In this document: positions 1 to 6,174 of the stretch, one piece after another
How positions within the stretch are numbered: position 1 is the stretch's first letter
Layout of the letters: every line of letters starts with the position of its first letter
Source: Flavobacteriales bacterium
Lineage (GTDB): Bacteria; Bacteroidota; Bacteroidia; Flavobacteriales_D; Crocinitomicaceae
NCBI GenBank assembly: GCA_947462695.1
Contig: CANHQC010000083.1
Coordinates: 1 to 7,986, forward strand
DNA length: 7,986 nucleotides
Reading direction: 5' to 3'
The notes under the pieces: generated by a model
The model's database searches: none
Told to the model about the DNA's origin: nothing
The model's input: only the letters and a program-made list of their open reading frames with translations
Translations under genes and position numbers: made by a program

Positions 1-851
1 CCATGCGACCAGGAATAGAATCCTTCACCTGATTTCACGCCTTTTTTTCCTGCAGTAACCATGTTGACTAATAACGGACAAGGTGCATATTTTGGATTTC
101 CAAAACCATCATGAAGCACTTCAAGAATAGCAAGGCATACATCTAATCCGATAAAGTCAGCCAATTGAAGCGGTCCCATTGGATGCGCCATTCCAAGCTT
201 CATAACCGTATCGATTTCTTCAACTCCAGCTACGCCTTCAAACAACGTATAAATGGCCTCGTTGATCATTGGCATAAGAATTCTATTTGCAACAAAACCA
301 GGGTAATCATTGACTTCAACTGGAACCTTGTTTAATTTCCGAGAAGTTTCCATGATCAATTCAGTAACTGAATCTGAAGTTGAGTAACCTCTTATGATTT
401 CAACCAATTTCATCACTGGAACTGGATTCATGAAATGCATCCCGATTACCTTATCTGGACGATTAGTTACAGCAGCAATTTTGGTAATTGATATGGAGGA
501 TGTATTTGTAGCTAAAATGACATTCGGTGAGGTAAGCCGATCTAATTCTGCGAATATTTTCAGCTTCAATTCACTGTTTTCGGTCGCTGCCTCAACAACC
601 AGTTCCACATTTTTCACACCTTCTTCCATGGATGTGAATGTGGTGATATTTGAAAGTGTGAGTGCTTTTTGATCCTCAGTAAGGCTTCCTTTTGTAACCT
701 GTCGATCAAGGTTTTTGGTAATCGTTGCTATACCTTTTTCCAAGGAAGCTGCAGAAATATCAATTAAGGAGACCTGGTATCCAAACTGCGCAAAGACATG
801 AGCGATTCCATTACCCATTGTTCCTGATCCGATGACAGCTACATTTTTCAT
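1..851 (-). CDS. hbd: 3-hydroxybutyryl-CoA dehydrogenase, C-terminal tip cut by window edge
   Basis: NAD-dependent oxidation of 3-hydroxybutyryl-CoA to acetoacetyl-CoA (or the reverse) in the cytoplasm, used in short-chain fatty-acid, butyrate or amino-acid carbon metabolism. The reading frame starts at the ATG at 851 and runs open for 283 codons to the left edge; family members are about 285-300 residues, so only a short tail is missing. Visible: Rossmann motif GSGTMGNGIAH at residues 8-18, acidic D31 at the end of strand 2 favouring NAD over NADP, the NTSS motif with catalytic Ser118, GMHFMNP with catalytic His139, Glu151 of the His-Glu pair, and Asn189 in GFVANRI. The C-terminal dimerisation domain begins near residue 185 and has the expected HPMGPLQLADFIGLD segment at 223-237. 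There is no enoyl-CoA hydratase fusion before it. It is divergent from the DUF393 gene. Family assignment is secure; exact chain-length preference is not visible. Confidence 0.95.
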   Translation of the reverse strand, partial: MKNVAVIGSGTMGNGIAHVFAQFGYQVSLIDISAASLEKGIATITKNLDRQVTKGSLTEDQKALTLSNITTFTSMEEGVKNVELVVEAATENSELKLKIFAELDRLTSPNVILATNTSSISITKIAAVTNRPDKVIGMHFMNPVPVMKLVEIIRGYSTSDSVTELIMETSRKLNKVPVEVNDYPGFVANRILMPMINEAIYTLFEGVAGVEEIDTVMKLGMAHPMGPLQLADFIGLDVCLAILEVLHDGFGNPKYAPCPLLVNMVTAGKKGVKSGEGFYSWSH

Positions 852-869
852 GACTACAAATTTTGGTTA

Positions 870-877
870 CAAATATA
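870..877 (-). promoter_or_regulatory. candidate Bacteroidetes -7 box for the hydroxybutyryl-CoA dehydrogenase gene
   Basis: On the minus strand this reads TATATTTG, an exact match to the TAnnTTTG box, ending 18 bases before the ATG at 851. I found no TTG at the usual 17-23 base spacing upstream, so only half of the promoter is supported. A transcript from here would have a leader of about 10-15 bases. Confidence 0.4.
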
Positions 878-932
878 CTTTCCTAAAACGAATCTAATTG
901 GATTGGACAGAATTTTATCCTCTGATGTGATG

Positions 933-940
933 TATTTTTG
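933..940 (+). promoter_or_regulatory. candidate -7 box abutting the DUF393 start
   Basis: TATTTTTG matches TAnnTTTG and sits only four bases before the ATG at 945. If used, the transcript would begin at or next to the start codon (leaderless). No TTG element is present at 17-23 bases upstream, and T-rich sequence makes chance matches likely, so this is weak. Confidence 0.25.
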
Positions 941-944
941 TGTA

Positions 945-1346
945 ATGGAAAAAATTGCTCCGGCTATTCTTTTTTATGATGGAGACTGTGGACTCTGCAA
1001 TCGCGTGGTTCGGGTTGTATTGCGATTTGAGAAAAATCAAAATATCCAGTTTGCCTCATTAGATTCTTCGTTTACAAAAGAATTTTTTCTCGAAAATGGG
1101 GCAGGTGTACCAGATAAAAGCACCGTCTTATTTTATTCCAATTGCCTCATTTACAGTCGATCAGAAGCAGCGTTGCAATTGCTTTCCTATTTAAAATTCC
1201 CTTTTCCAATTTTAAAGATTTTTCGCTTGATTCCTGTTTGTTGGCGCGACCGATTGTACAAGTGGATTGCTGCCAACCGCAACCGATTTTTTTCTGCGTA
1301 TTGTGTGCTTCCAACTGAAGATCAAAAAGCTCGGTTTATTTCCTGA
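945..1346 (+). CDS. DCC/DUF393 family thiol-disulfide oxidoreductase-like protein
   Basis: A small cytoplasmic protein of 133 residues in the DUF393 (DCC) family, which is named for a conserved Asp-Cys-Cys signature and is presumed to be a thioredoxin-like redox protein; its substrate is unknown. The sequence shows YDGDCGLCNRVV at residues 11-22, giving a CxxC pair at Cys15 and Cys18, then the family's SRSEAALQLLSYL stretch at 71-83 and the basic IPVCWRDRLYKWIAANRNRF segment at 96-115. The frame is open upstream to a TTG at 903 and an ATG at 930, but the ATG at 945 gives the usual family N-terminus just ahead of the first strand, so I use it. It has no signal peptide. Its last 11 bases overlap the convergent hydrolase gene. 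The family call is firm; the biochemical role is not known. Confidence 0.88.
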   Translation: MEKIAPAILFYDGDCGLCNRVVRVVLRFEKNQNIQFASLDSSFTKEFFLENGAGVPDKSTVLFYSNCLIYSRSEAALQLLSYLKFPFPILKIFRLIPVCWRDRLYKWIAANRNRFFSAYCVLPTEDQKARFIS

Positions 1347-2169
1347 GCGAATTCAGGAAATTAAGTATCGTCTCACATGCCATTTTTAGATCAGAAGGCA
1401 ATTCAGAAGAATTCCATGGTTCTTTGGAGCCGAAAGTATGGTCGGCACCTTGAATAATGTGAAGCGCATTGCTTAGCCAGTTGGCTAGTTCTTTTCCTTC
1501 TGATACTAAAACGGATGTATCTTGATCGCCATGAATAATACAGGTGGGTTTGTGGATCTCTCTACAGCTTTTTTCAATGGAAAGTTCATCCTTGTTTTCC
1601 AGAAAATCCTCGTATTGACTATAATTTAAAGGCATTTGTTGTAGGGTGCGGCCATTTAGTATATACCTTTTTCCTTCTACACGCCATTTTGCCAATTCAT
1701 CACCTGTCGGAAATCGATGCTCAATTGAACTAATTGCTGCAAGTGTTGAAATCGATGTGACTTTTGGATGATTTCCTGCTAACAATGCTATTCCACCACC
1801 TCTTGAGTGTCCAACCAGGTGTAGTGCTTTATAAGAAATAGCTTTGTTCTCAATGAAATCGATGACTTGATGTAAATCAAAAAGTTCTGCGGAGTATGTG
1901 TTTTCAGCGAATGCATCAAGGTCTGCAAACTGGGAAGGATGTTCTATTGTGGTTCCATTGTGGCTTGCATTGTAGCGAACAAACCCATATCCAGCATCCA
2001 GAAAATAGGTTTGCATTAAACGCCAACACCCCCAATTCATGTAGCCCATAAACCCATGAATGAAAAGCACGAGTTGTCCAGAATAATTTTCAGGTAATTG
2101 AATGTCAATCAGGCTCTTGCGATTATTGTGACCAATGTATACATCATGTAAATGAAATGCTTCGTTCAT
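1336..2169 (-). CDS. alpha/beta hydrolase (serine hydrolase)
   Basis: A cytoplasmic alpha/beta-hydrolase of 277 residues, probably an esterase or acyl-peptidase-like enzyme; the substrate cannot be read from sequence. Numbered from the ATG at 2169: oxyanion-loop motif LFIHGFMG at 35-42, nucleophile elbow GHSRGGG at 120-126 with catalytic Ser122, acid in HGDQD with Asp217, and base in GADHTFG with His244. Order and spacing are those of the S33/Hydrolase_4-type enzymes, with a helical cap between about 150 and 195. The frame stays open upstream to a TTG at 2244, but those 25 extra residues show no family resemblance and a well-formed promoter lies inside them, ending five bases before the ATG at 2169, so the shorter protein is preferred. 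It is convergent with and overlaps the DUF393 gene by 11 bases, and is divergent from the five-gene operon. Confidence 0.88.
   Translation of the reverse strand: MNEAFHLHDVYIGHNNRKSLIDIQLPENYSGQLVLFIHGFMGYMNWGCWRLMQTYFLDAGYGFVRYNASHNGTTIEHPSQFADLDAFAENTYSAELFDLHQVIDFIENKAISYKALHLVGHSRGGGIALLAGNHPKVTSISTLAAISSIEHRFPTGDELAKWRVEGKRYILNGRTLQQMPLNYSQYEDFLENKDELSIEKSCREIHKPTCIIHGDQDTSVLVSEGKELANWLSNALHIIQGADHTFGSKEPWNSSELPSDLKMACETILNFLNSLRK
1338..1361. terminator. candidate bidirectional terminator hairpin over convergent gene ends
   Basis: A perfect 9-base inverted repeat: ATTTCCTGA at 1338-1346 and TCAGGAAAT at 1353-1361, with a six-base loop GCGAAT. It covers the stop codon of the plus-strand DUF393 gene (1344-1346) and the last codons of the minus-strand hydrolase (stop 1336-1338). 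Being symmetrical it can form in either transcript. There is no clean T-run directly after it on either side (a TTTTT lies 9-10 bases after the minus-strand stop codon), so intrinsic termination is plausible rather than certain. Confidence 0.5.
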
Positions 2170-2174
2170 ACAGC

Positions 2175-2204
2175 CAAATTTAACGATTCTCGTTCGAAGC
2201 CCAA
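2175..2204 (-). promoter_or_regulatory. Bacteroidetes-type promoter of the alpha/beta hydrolase gene, possibly leaderless
   Basis: On the minus strand a TTG (2204-2202) is followed after exactly 19 bases by TAAATTTG (2182-2175), matching the TTG-N(17-23)-TAnnTTTG arrangement known for Bacteroidetes. The box ends five bases before the ATG at 2169, where the transcription start would be expected at or within a base or two of the start codon. This supports the shorter protein start and suggests a leaderless mRNA. Confidence 0.55.
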
Positions 2205-2213
2205 TGAAAATGC

Positions 2214-2221
2214 TATCTTTG
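2214..2221 (+). promoter_or_regulatory. candidate -7 box for the five-gene operon
   Basis: TATCTTTG is an exact TAnnTTTG match on the plus strand, 45 bases before the ATG at 2267, which would give a leader of about 40 bases. The -33 position has only a degenerate TTCG at 2193-2196 with a 17-base spacer. It lies just upstream of, and back-to-back with, the hydrolase promoter, so the two divergent promoters probably compete for polymerase. Confidence 0.4.
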
Positions 2222-2266
2222 TCCTGTTTAGTGTAGCCATTCAATTGGATACGTAAATTGTGAACT

Positions 2267-3271
2267 ATGAAGATCAGTGCATCTATTTACAGTGATTCAT
2301 CCCGCCCATTAAAAGAGGTGATTGATGACCTTGTTCAGCATCAAGTCGATATGCTGCATGTAGATTGTAACGATGACATTGCTGTGTTTGATGACATTCG
2401 TCAAATTCGCACGTGGTGTGATTTACCCATTGATCTGCATATCATCACTTCGAATCCCGAGAAGTATTTCGACCTTTTGATAGAGGTGCCTGTTGATTAC
2501 GTTACTTTTCAGTTTGAACAATTGACGGAACCGTTAATTTTTCCCGAAAATATTACTGGAAAGAAAGGATTGGCGGTAATCACTCCGACTTCAATTGACG
2601 TATTTGAAGAATACTCGAACTTTGATTTCATTTTGATCATGGCCACTATACCAGGTCAAAGCGGAGGGGTTTTCGATCGATTTAACTTTACCAAAATTCG
2701 ACAATTCAGAAAAAAATATCCCGCAAAATCAATCCATGTAGATGGTGGAGTGAACGGTGAAGTATCGTTCATCCTCAGAAATATGGGCGTGAGTAGTTCC
2801 GTTTCGGGATCATATCTATTTAAAGGTCCAAGTATTGGTCATGCGTTATTGAATTTGACATCTCGAAGTATTGAGTCAAATTACCTTATCGAAGACTTCA
2901 TGATTCCGTTCGACGAATCTCCGGTTATTTCCAAAAATGAATTGTCGTTGAAAGGTCTGTTGATTGCGATCGAAGAAGGGAACATGGGATTCTGCATGGT
3001 GGTGGATGAAAAAGGAAAGCTTGAAGGAATTGTTTCCTCTGCGGACATTCGCAAAGGATTAATCCGAAAATTTGATTCGATAAGTGAACTTAATCCGATG
3101 GAATTAATCAATGTCAACCCAATTCACATTGGATCAGACCAGTCCGTTATCGATTTACTGCAAAAAATTAAAAAGACGGCATTTCCAGTGATGTATTTGC
3201 CGGTAGTTGACAAACAAAATATAGTAGTGGGCAGTCTTCAATTTGTCCACTTAATTAAAGGTGAAATATGA
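2267..3271 (+). CDS. ribulose-phosphate 3-epimerase-like TIM barrel fused to a C-terminal CBS pair
   Basis: A 334-residue two-part protein. Residues 1-200 form a ribulose-5-phosphate 3-epimerase-type barrel: SASIYS at 4-9, the metal and catalytic residues His31 and Asp33 in LHVD, His58 in IDLHII, Asp159 in HVDGGVN, and phosphate-binding turns GQSGG at 130-134 and VSGSYLF at 179-185. The four metal/catalytic residues of the family are kept, but the usual MDGHFVPN loop after the HVD motif is replaced by a short CNDDIAVFDD, so sugar preference may differ from ordinary Rpe (about 215-230 residues, no CBS). Residues 225-334 hold two CBS motifs, the first ending in GIVSSADIRKGL and the second with YLPVVDKQNIVVGSL, a layout like the CBS pair of arabinose-5-phosphate isomerase KdsD; such pairs usually bind adenine nucleotides or pathway products. 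First gene of the operon; its stop overlaps the next start as ATGA. No Shine-Dalgarno is visible at its own start. Confidence 0.8.
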   Translation: MKISASIYSDSSRPLKEVIDDLVQHQVDMLHVDCNDDIAVFDDIRQIRTWCDLPIDLHIITSNPEKYFDLLIEVPVDYVTFQFEQLTEPLIFPENITGKKGLAVITPTSIDVFEEYSNFDFILIMATIPGQSGGVFDRFNFTKIRQFRKKYPAKSIHVDGGVNGEVSFILRNMGVSSSVSGSYLFKGPSIGHALLNLTSRSIESNYLIEDFMIPFDESPVISKNELSLKGLLIAIEEGNMGFCMVVDEKGKLEGIVSSADIRKGLIRKFDSISELNPMELINVNPIHIGSDQSVIDLLQKIKKTAFPVMYLPVVDKQNIVVGSLQFVHLIKGEI

Positions 3272-4266
3272 TCATACAATTAAAATCTACCGTTTCAAAC
3301 GAACGAATGAGCGAATTAGCCTCTTCGATTAAAGCATTTTCTATACGTTATAATGAGAAAAACTATCTGATTACCGGTTCAGGAATGAAAGAAGTGCCTG
3401 CTGCCATTGAATCGGATGTAGAGCACCATTGGGTATTTGCTAACGACATGCAGCTTTCGTCCAAGAAGTTTCAGTCTGAAAAACGTGTAGTTAAGATTGG
3501 ATCAGTTGAGATTGGTGGAAACACTAACAATACTATATTAATTGGCGGACCATGTTCAGTAGAATCTGAAGGCCAAATTAGGCAATCCGCAGAGTTGCTC
3601 GTTGGATTAGGACTGACAACCTTACGAGGAGGATGTTACAAACCGCGCACTAGTCCGTATTCGTTTCAGGGACTTGGATTGGAAGGATTGAAGTTGTTAG
3701 CAAAAATGCGCGAAGAATTCGGGTTAAGTGTAATTACAGAAGCGCGCGATGCTACTCATATTGACGAGATAATTGCGTATTCAGATGTGATTCAAGTAGG
3801 AGCAAAGGCGATGTATGATCAAGGGATTCTTAGGGCTTGTGCAAAAACACAAAAACCAGTATTGATCAAACGAGGTTTCGGTACAACACTTCAGGAATTT
3901 GTTCAAGCTGCTGAGTTTGTCTTGTCTGGAGGTAATCAAAATGTTGTTTTGTGTGAAAGGGGAATCCGAACGTTTGAAACAGGTACTCGATTTACGTTAG
4001 ATTTATGCGGTGTCGCTTGGCTTCAGGAACATACGAACTTGCCAATTATTTTAGATCCTTCCCATGCGATGGGGTATGCTTATGGTGTAGCTCCATTGGC
4101 AAAAGCGTGTGTGGCAATGGGAATAGATGGGTTGTTAATTGAAGCTCACCCAGATCCTTCTGTGGCAAAGTCAGATGCTTCGCAGCAATTGAATCACCAA
4201 GAATTTGGTGCGTTGTTAAATGCCTTACGACCAGTTGCAGAAAGTGTTGGTTATAAAATAGTTTGA
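3268..4266 (+). CDS. aroF: 3-deoxy-7-phosphoheptulonate (DAHP) synthase, type I-beta
   Basis: Condenses phosphoenolpyruvate with erythrose 4-phosphate to DAHP, the first step of the shikimate pathway. At 332 residues it matches the Thermotoga-type I-beta enzymes, with an N-terminal ferredoxin-like (ACT-like) regulatory domain at about 1-70 and a barrel from about 75. Metal ligands are all present: Cys96 in GPCSVES, His266 in DPSHAMG, Glu292 in IEAHPDP and Asp303 in KSDASQQL. KPRTSPYSFQGLG at 125-137 is the DAHP-synthase form of the sugar-phosphate loop, whereas Kdo-8-phosphate synthases have KANRSS; CERGIRTFE at 229-237 also fits. One normally conserved stretch, GARNxQN, is here GAKAMYDQ (178-185), and the usual DGxQSL is DASQQL. 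No chorismate mutase domain is attached. The ATG overlaps the previous stop by four bases behind an AAAGGTGA that could act as a weak ribosome site, suggesting translational coupling. A related 3-deoxy-sugar-acid synthase with altered substrate is the alternative. Confidence 0.88.
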   Translation: MIIQLKSTVSNERMSELASSIKAFSIRYNEKNYLITGSGMKEVPAAIESDVEHHWVFANDMQLSSKKFQSEKRVVKIGSVEIGGNTNNTILIGGPCSVESEGQIRQSAELLVGLGLTTLRGGCYKPRTSPYSFQGLGLEGLKLLAKMREEFGLSVITEARDATHIDEIIAYSDVIQVGAKAMYDQGILRACAKTQKPVLIKRGFGTTLQEFVQAAEFVLSGGNQNVVLCERGIRTFETGTRFTLDLCGVAWLQEHTNLPIILDPSHAMGYAYGVAPLAKACVAMGIDGLLIEAHPDPSVAKSDASQQLNHQEFGALLNALRPVAESVGYKIV

Positions 4267-4946
4267 TGTTATATCTTGAACAAAATATTAAAGGTCTTTG
4301 CTCAAAAAATGGTATTCAGTTTACCGATTTTTTGAACGATTTAGATGCGGATAATGTGCACGAACTAACGGTATTCGACCTTGAAGCAATTGCAGAGGAA
4401 TATGAGGTGGACCTTCTTTCGCTGCTGTTTAAACCCATGTTCGTTTCGGATTGGTTAGGGCAAAAATTGAAAAAAATTAAACTTCTTGTGCTGGACGTGG
4501 ATGGTGTAATGACCGACGGTGGAATGTACATGACGGAGAATGGCGATCACATCAAAAAATTCAATACAAAAGATGGTTTAGCTATTCAGCATGTCGTAAA
4601 GTCATCGACTCAGCTGGCTATTATTTCATCAGGCTTAGTTCCTGAAATGGTTAAGGCTCGGGCGAAAATGTTAGGTATTCAGCATTGTTACATCGGTACA
4701 GAACCAAAACTTCAAGTCCTTCACCAACTCATTGATGCGTTGAAAATTAATCTTGATGAAGTGGCGATTATTGGTGATGATGTCAATGATTTACCTGTGA
4801 TGCGATCTGTTGGACTCGCAGTTTGTCCTTCTGATGCGGTTAATGCGGTGAAAAGTGAATCGCACATCATTCTAACAAAAAAAGGAGGTCAGGGATGCGT
4901 TCGTGAATTCATCGATAGTTATTTACTAAAAAAACCGTTAGGGTAG
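4266..4946 (+). CDS. KdsC-type HAD phosphatase with N-terminal HTH-like extension
   Basis: A 226-residue protein. Residues 72-226 are a HAD phosphatase of the KdsC (3-deoxy-D-manno-octulosonate 8-phosphate phosphatase) type: motif I LDVDGVMTDG at 76-85 with nucleophile Asp77 and acid Asp79, motif II AIISSG at 118-123, motif III Lys148 in GTEPKLQ, motif IV IGDDVNDLPVM at 169-179, and the KdsC C-terminal GGQGCVRE at 207-214. No cap domain, as in tetrameric KdsC. KdsC is normally about 165-190 residues; here about 70 residues precede the core. That extension reads like a shortened Cro/C1 domain: a first helix with LCSKNG, then LTVFDLEAIAEEYEVDLLSLLF matching the last helices of such domains, but the recognition-helix region is reduced to a few residues. 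The ATG at 4266 overlaps the preceding TGA by one base (TGATG); a TTG at 4263 is less likely. Its substrate could be Kdo-8-phosphate or the product of the adjacent synthase. Confidence 0.85.
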   Translation: MLYLEQNIKGLCSKNGIQFTDFLNDLDADNVHELTVFDLEAIAEEYEVDLLSLLFKPMFVSDWLGQKLKKIKLLVLDVDGVMTDGGMYMTENGDHIKKFNTKDGLAIQHVVKSSTQLAIISSGLVPEMVKARAKMLGIQHCYIGTEPKLQVLHQLIDALKINLDEVAIIGDDVNDLPVMRSVGLAVCPSDAVNAVKSESHIILTKKGGQGCVREFIDSYLLKKPLG

Positions 4947-4950
4947 TACC

Positions 4951-6174
4951 ATGAAAAAAATTACGATTGGAATCATAAAAGAAGGAAAGGTACCACCTGA
5001 CCACAGGGTTCCACTGACGCCAAAACAATGTGGAATGATTCAGTCCACGTATTCCAATGTCGAAATTCTCGTTCAAGCCAGTCCTGTCCGTTCGTTTAAG
5101 GATGAGGAGTACAAACAGGAGGGTATTCGTGTAGTTGAATCGCTTGAAGAGGCAGACATTGTTTTTGGTGTAAAAGAGGTGAATGTAGCTGATTTGATTC
5201 CAAATAAAACGTTCTTCTTTTTCTCCCATACGATTAAAAAACAACCCTATAATCGAATGTTACTTCAAGCTGTATTAGATAAAAAAATTCGGCTTGTGGA
5301 TTACGAGACATTAAAAAACAAGCAGAATAAGCGTGTCATTGGTTTTGGTCGTTATGCTGGAATTGTTGGAGCTTACAACAGTTTCAGGACTTACGGATTG
5401 AAATCAGGCAGGTATGAGTTAAAACCAGCACATCTTTGTAAGCATCGTTTAGAAATGGAGGAGGAGATGAACAAAATTGACCTTCCATCTGATTATAAAA
5501 TCGTTTTGACGGGCTTTGGTCGAGTAGGTCATGGCGCAAGAGAAATTATAGACCGTCTTCCAATTAAAGAGGTTACACCAGAAGAATTAATAAGCAGCTC
5601 GTTTGATCAGCCTGTCTTTGCTCATTTGGAACTTGAAGACTACTACCAACGGAAAGATGGTAAGCCTTTTGAAAAGAGTGATTTTTACCAATCTCCTCAA
5701 GAATACAAATCGTCATTTGCCAATTATTTACCCCACTGTGACATGTATATCCCATGTCATTTTTGGAGTGATAAGTCACCCATAATCATCTCAAAAAGTG
5801 AGTTAAAAATGGCGTCTAATCGTCTAGCTGTGGTTGGTGATATTTCGTGTGACATTGACGGACCAATCGCCTCAACTATTCGTGCGAGTAAAATGAGCGA
5901 TCCCATTTATGGGTATGATCCGCAGACCGAACAGGAGGTCGATTTCTCAACTGAAGGTGCAATTGCCGTAATGGCGGTTGACAATCTTCCATGTGAATTG
6001 CCGAAAGATGCGTCTGAAGATTTTGGTAACGAGTTAATTCGCATCGTTTTACCTAATTTGCTTCAGTCAGATCCAGACCTCATGATAGATCGCGCTGCAA
6101 TTACTACTTTCGAAGGAGAATTAAACGAACCATATTTGTATTTACAGGATTACGTAGATGGAAAAGAAGCATAG
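4951..6174 (+). CDS. saccharopine-forming lysine/2-oxoglutarate reductase-like dehydrogenase
   Basis: A 407-residue NAD(P)-dependent dehydrogenase of the alanine dehydrogenase/transhydrogenase superfamily, closest by eye to the lysine-ketoglutarate reductase half of animal and plant AASS and to yeast Lys1. Such enzymes interconvert lysine plus 2-oxoglutarate with saccharopine. Visible: N-terminal GIIKEGKVPPDHRVPLTP at 7-24, Lys75 in FGVKEV and His93 in FSHTIKKQ at the places of the Lys1 catalytic Lys77 and His96, nucleotide-binding TGFGRVGHGA at 187-196, GDISCDIDGPIASTI at 296-310, and AVDNLPCELPKDASEDFG at 342-359, which strongly recalls the AASS reductase domain. No saccharopine-cleaving (Lys9-type) domain is fused, so a partner would have to be encoded elsewhere. 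The ATG lies four bases after the phosphatase stop, and the gene's end overlaps the transporter start by 17 bases. Direction (lysine breakdown or synthesis) cannot be decided here. Confidence 0.82.
   Translation: MKKITIGIIKEGKVPPDHRVPLTPKQCGMIQSTYSNVEILVQASPVRSFKDEEYKQEGIRVVESLEEADIVFGVKEVNVADLIPNKTFFFFSHTIKKQPYNRMLLQAVLDKKIRLVDYETLKNKQNKRVIGFGRYAGIVGAYNSFRTYGLKSGRYELKPAHLCKHRLEMEEEMNKIDLPSDYKIVLTGFGRVGHGAREIIDRLPIKEVTPEELISSSFDQPVFAHLELEDYYQRKDGKPFEKSDFYQSPQEYKSSFANYLPHCDMYIPCHFWSDKSPIIISKSELKMASNRLAVVGDISCDIDGPIASTIRASKMSDPIYGYDPQTEQEVDFSTEGAIAVMAVDNLPCELPKDASEDFGNELIRIVLPNLLQSDPDLMIDRAAITTFEGELNEPYLYLQDYVDGKEA

Noticed and set aside
394..672. 92-codon plus-strand open frame
   Set aside because: It lies antisense within the well-supported dehydrogenase gene and has no recognisable protein features.
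903..944. Longer DUF393 protein starting at the TTG at 903 or ATG at 930
   Set aside because: The added residues lie ahead of the normal family N-terminus and the ATG at 945 fits better; the ATG at 930 cannot be fully excluded.
2170..2244. 25-residue N-terminal extension of the hydrolase from a TTG at 2244
   Set aside because: It needs a rare start, has no family resemblance, and contains a good promoter for the ATG at 2169.
4881..4897. AAAGGAGGT followed by an ATG, a perfect-looking ribosome site inside the phosphatase gene
   Set aside because: The ATG at 4895 is out of frame and meets a stop after three codons; the bases simply encode the conserved Lys-Lys-Gly-Gly segment of KdsC.
4909..5244. 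111-codon minus-strand open frame
   Set aside because: It spans the junction of two strongly supported plus-strand genes and shows no family motif.
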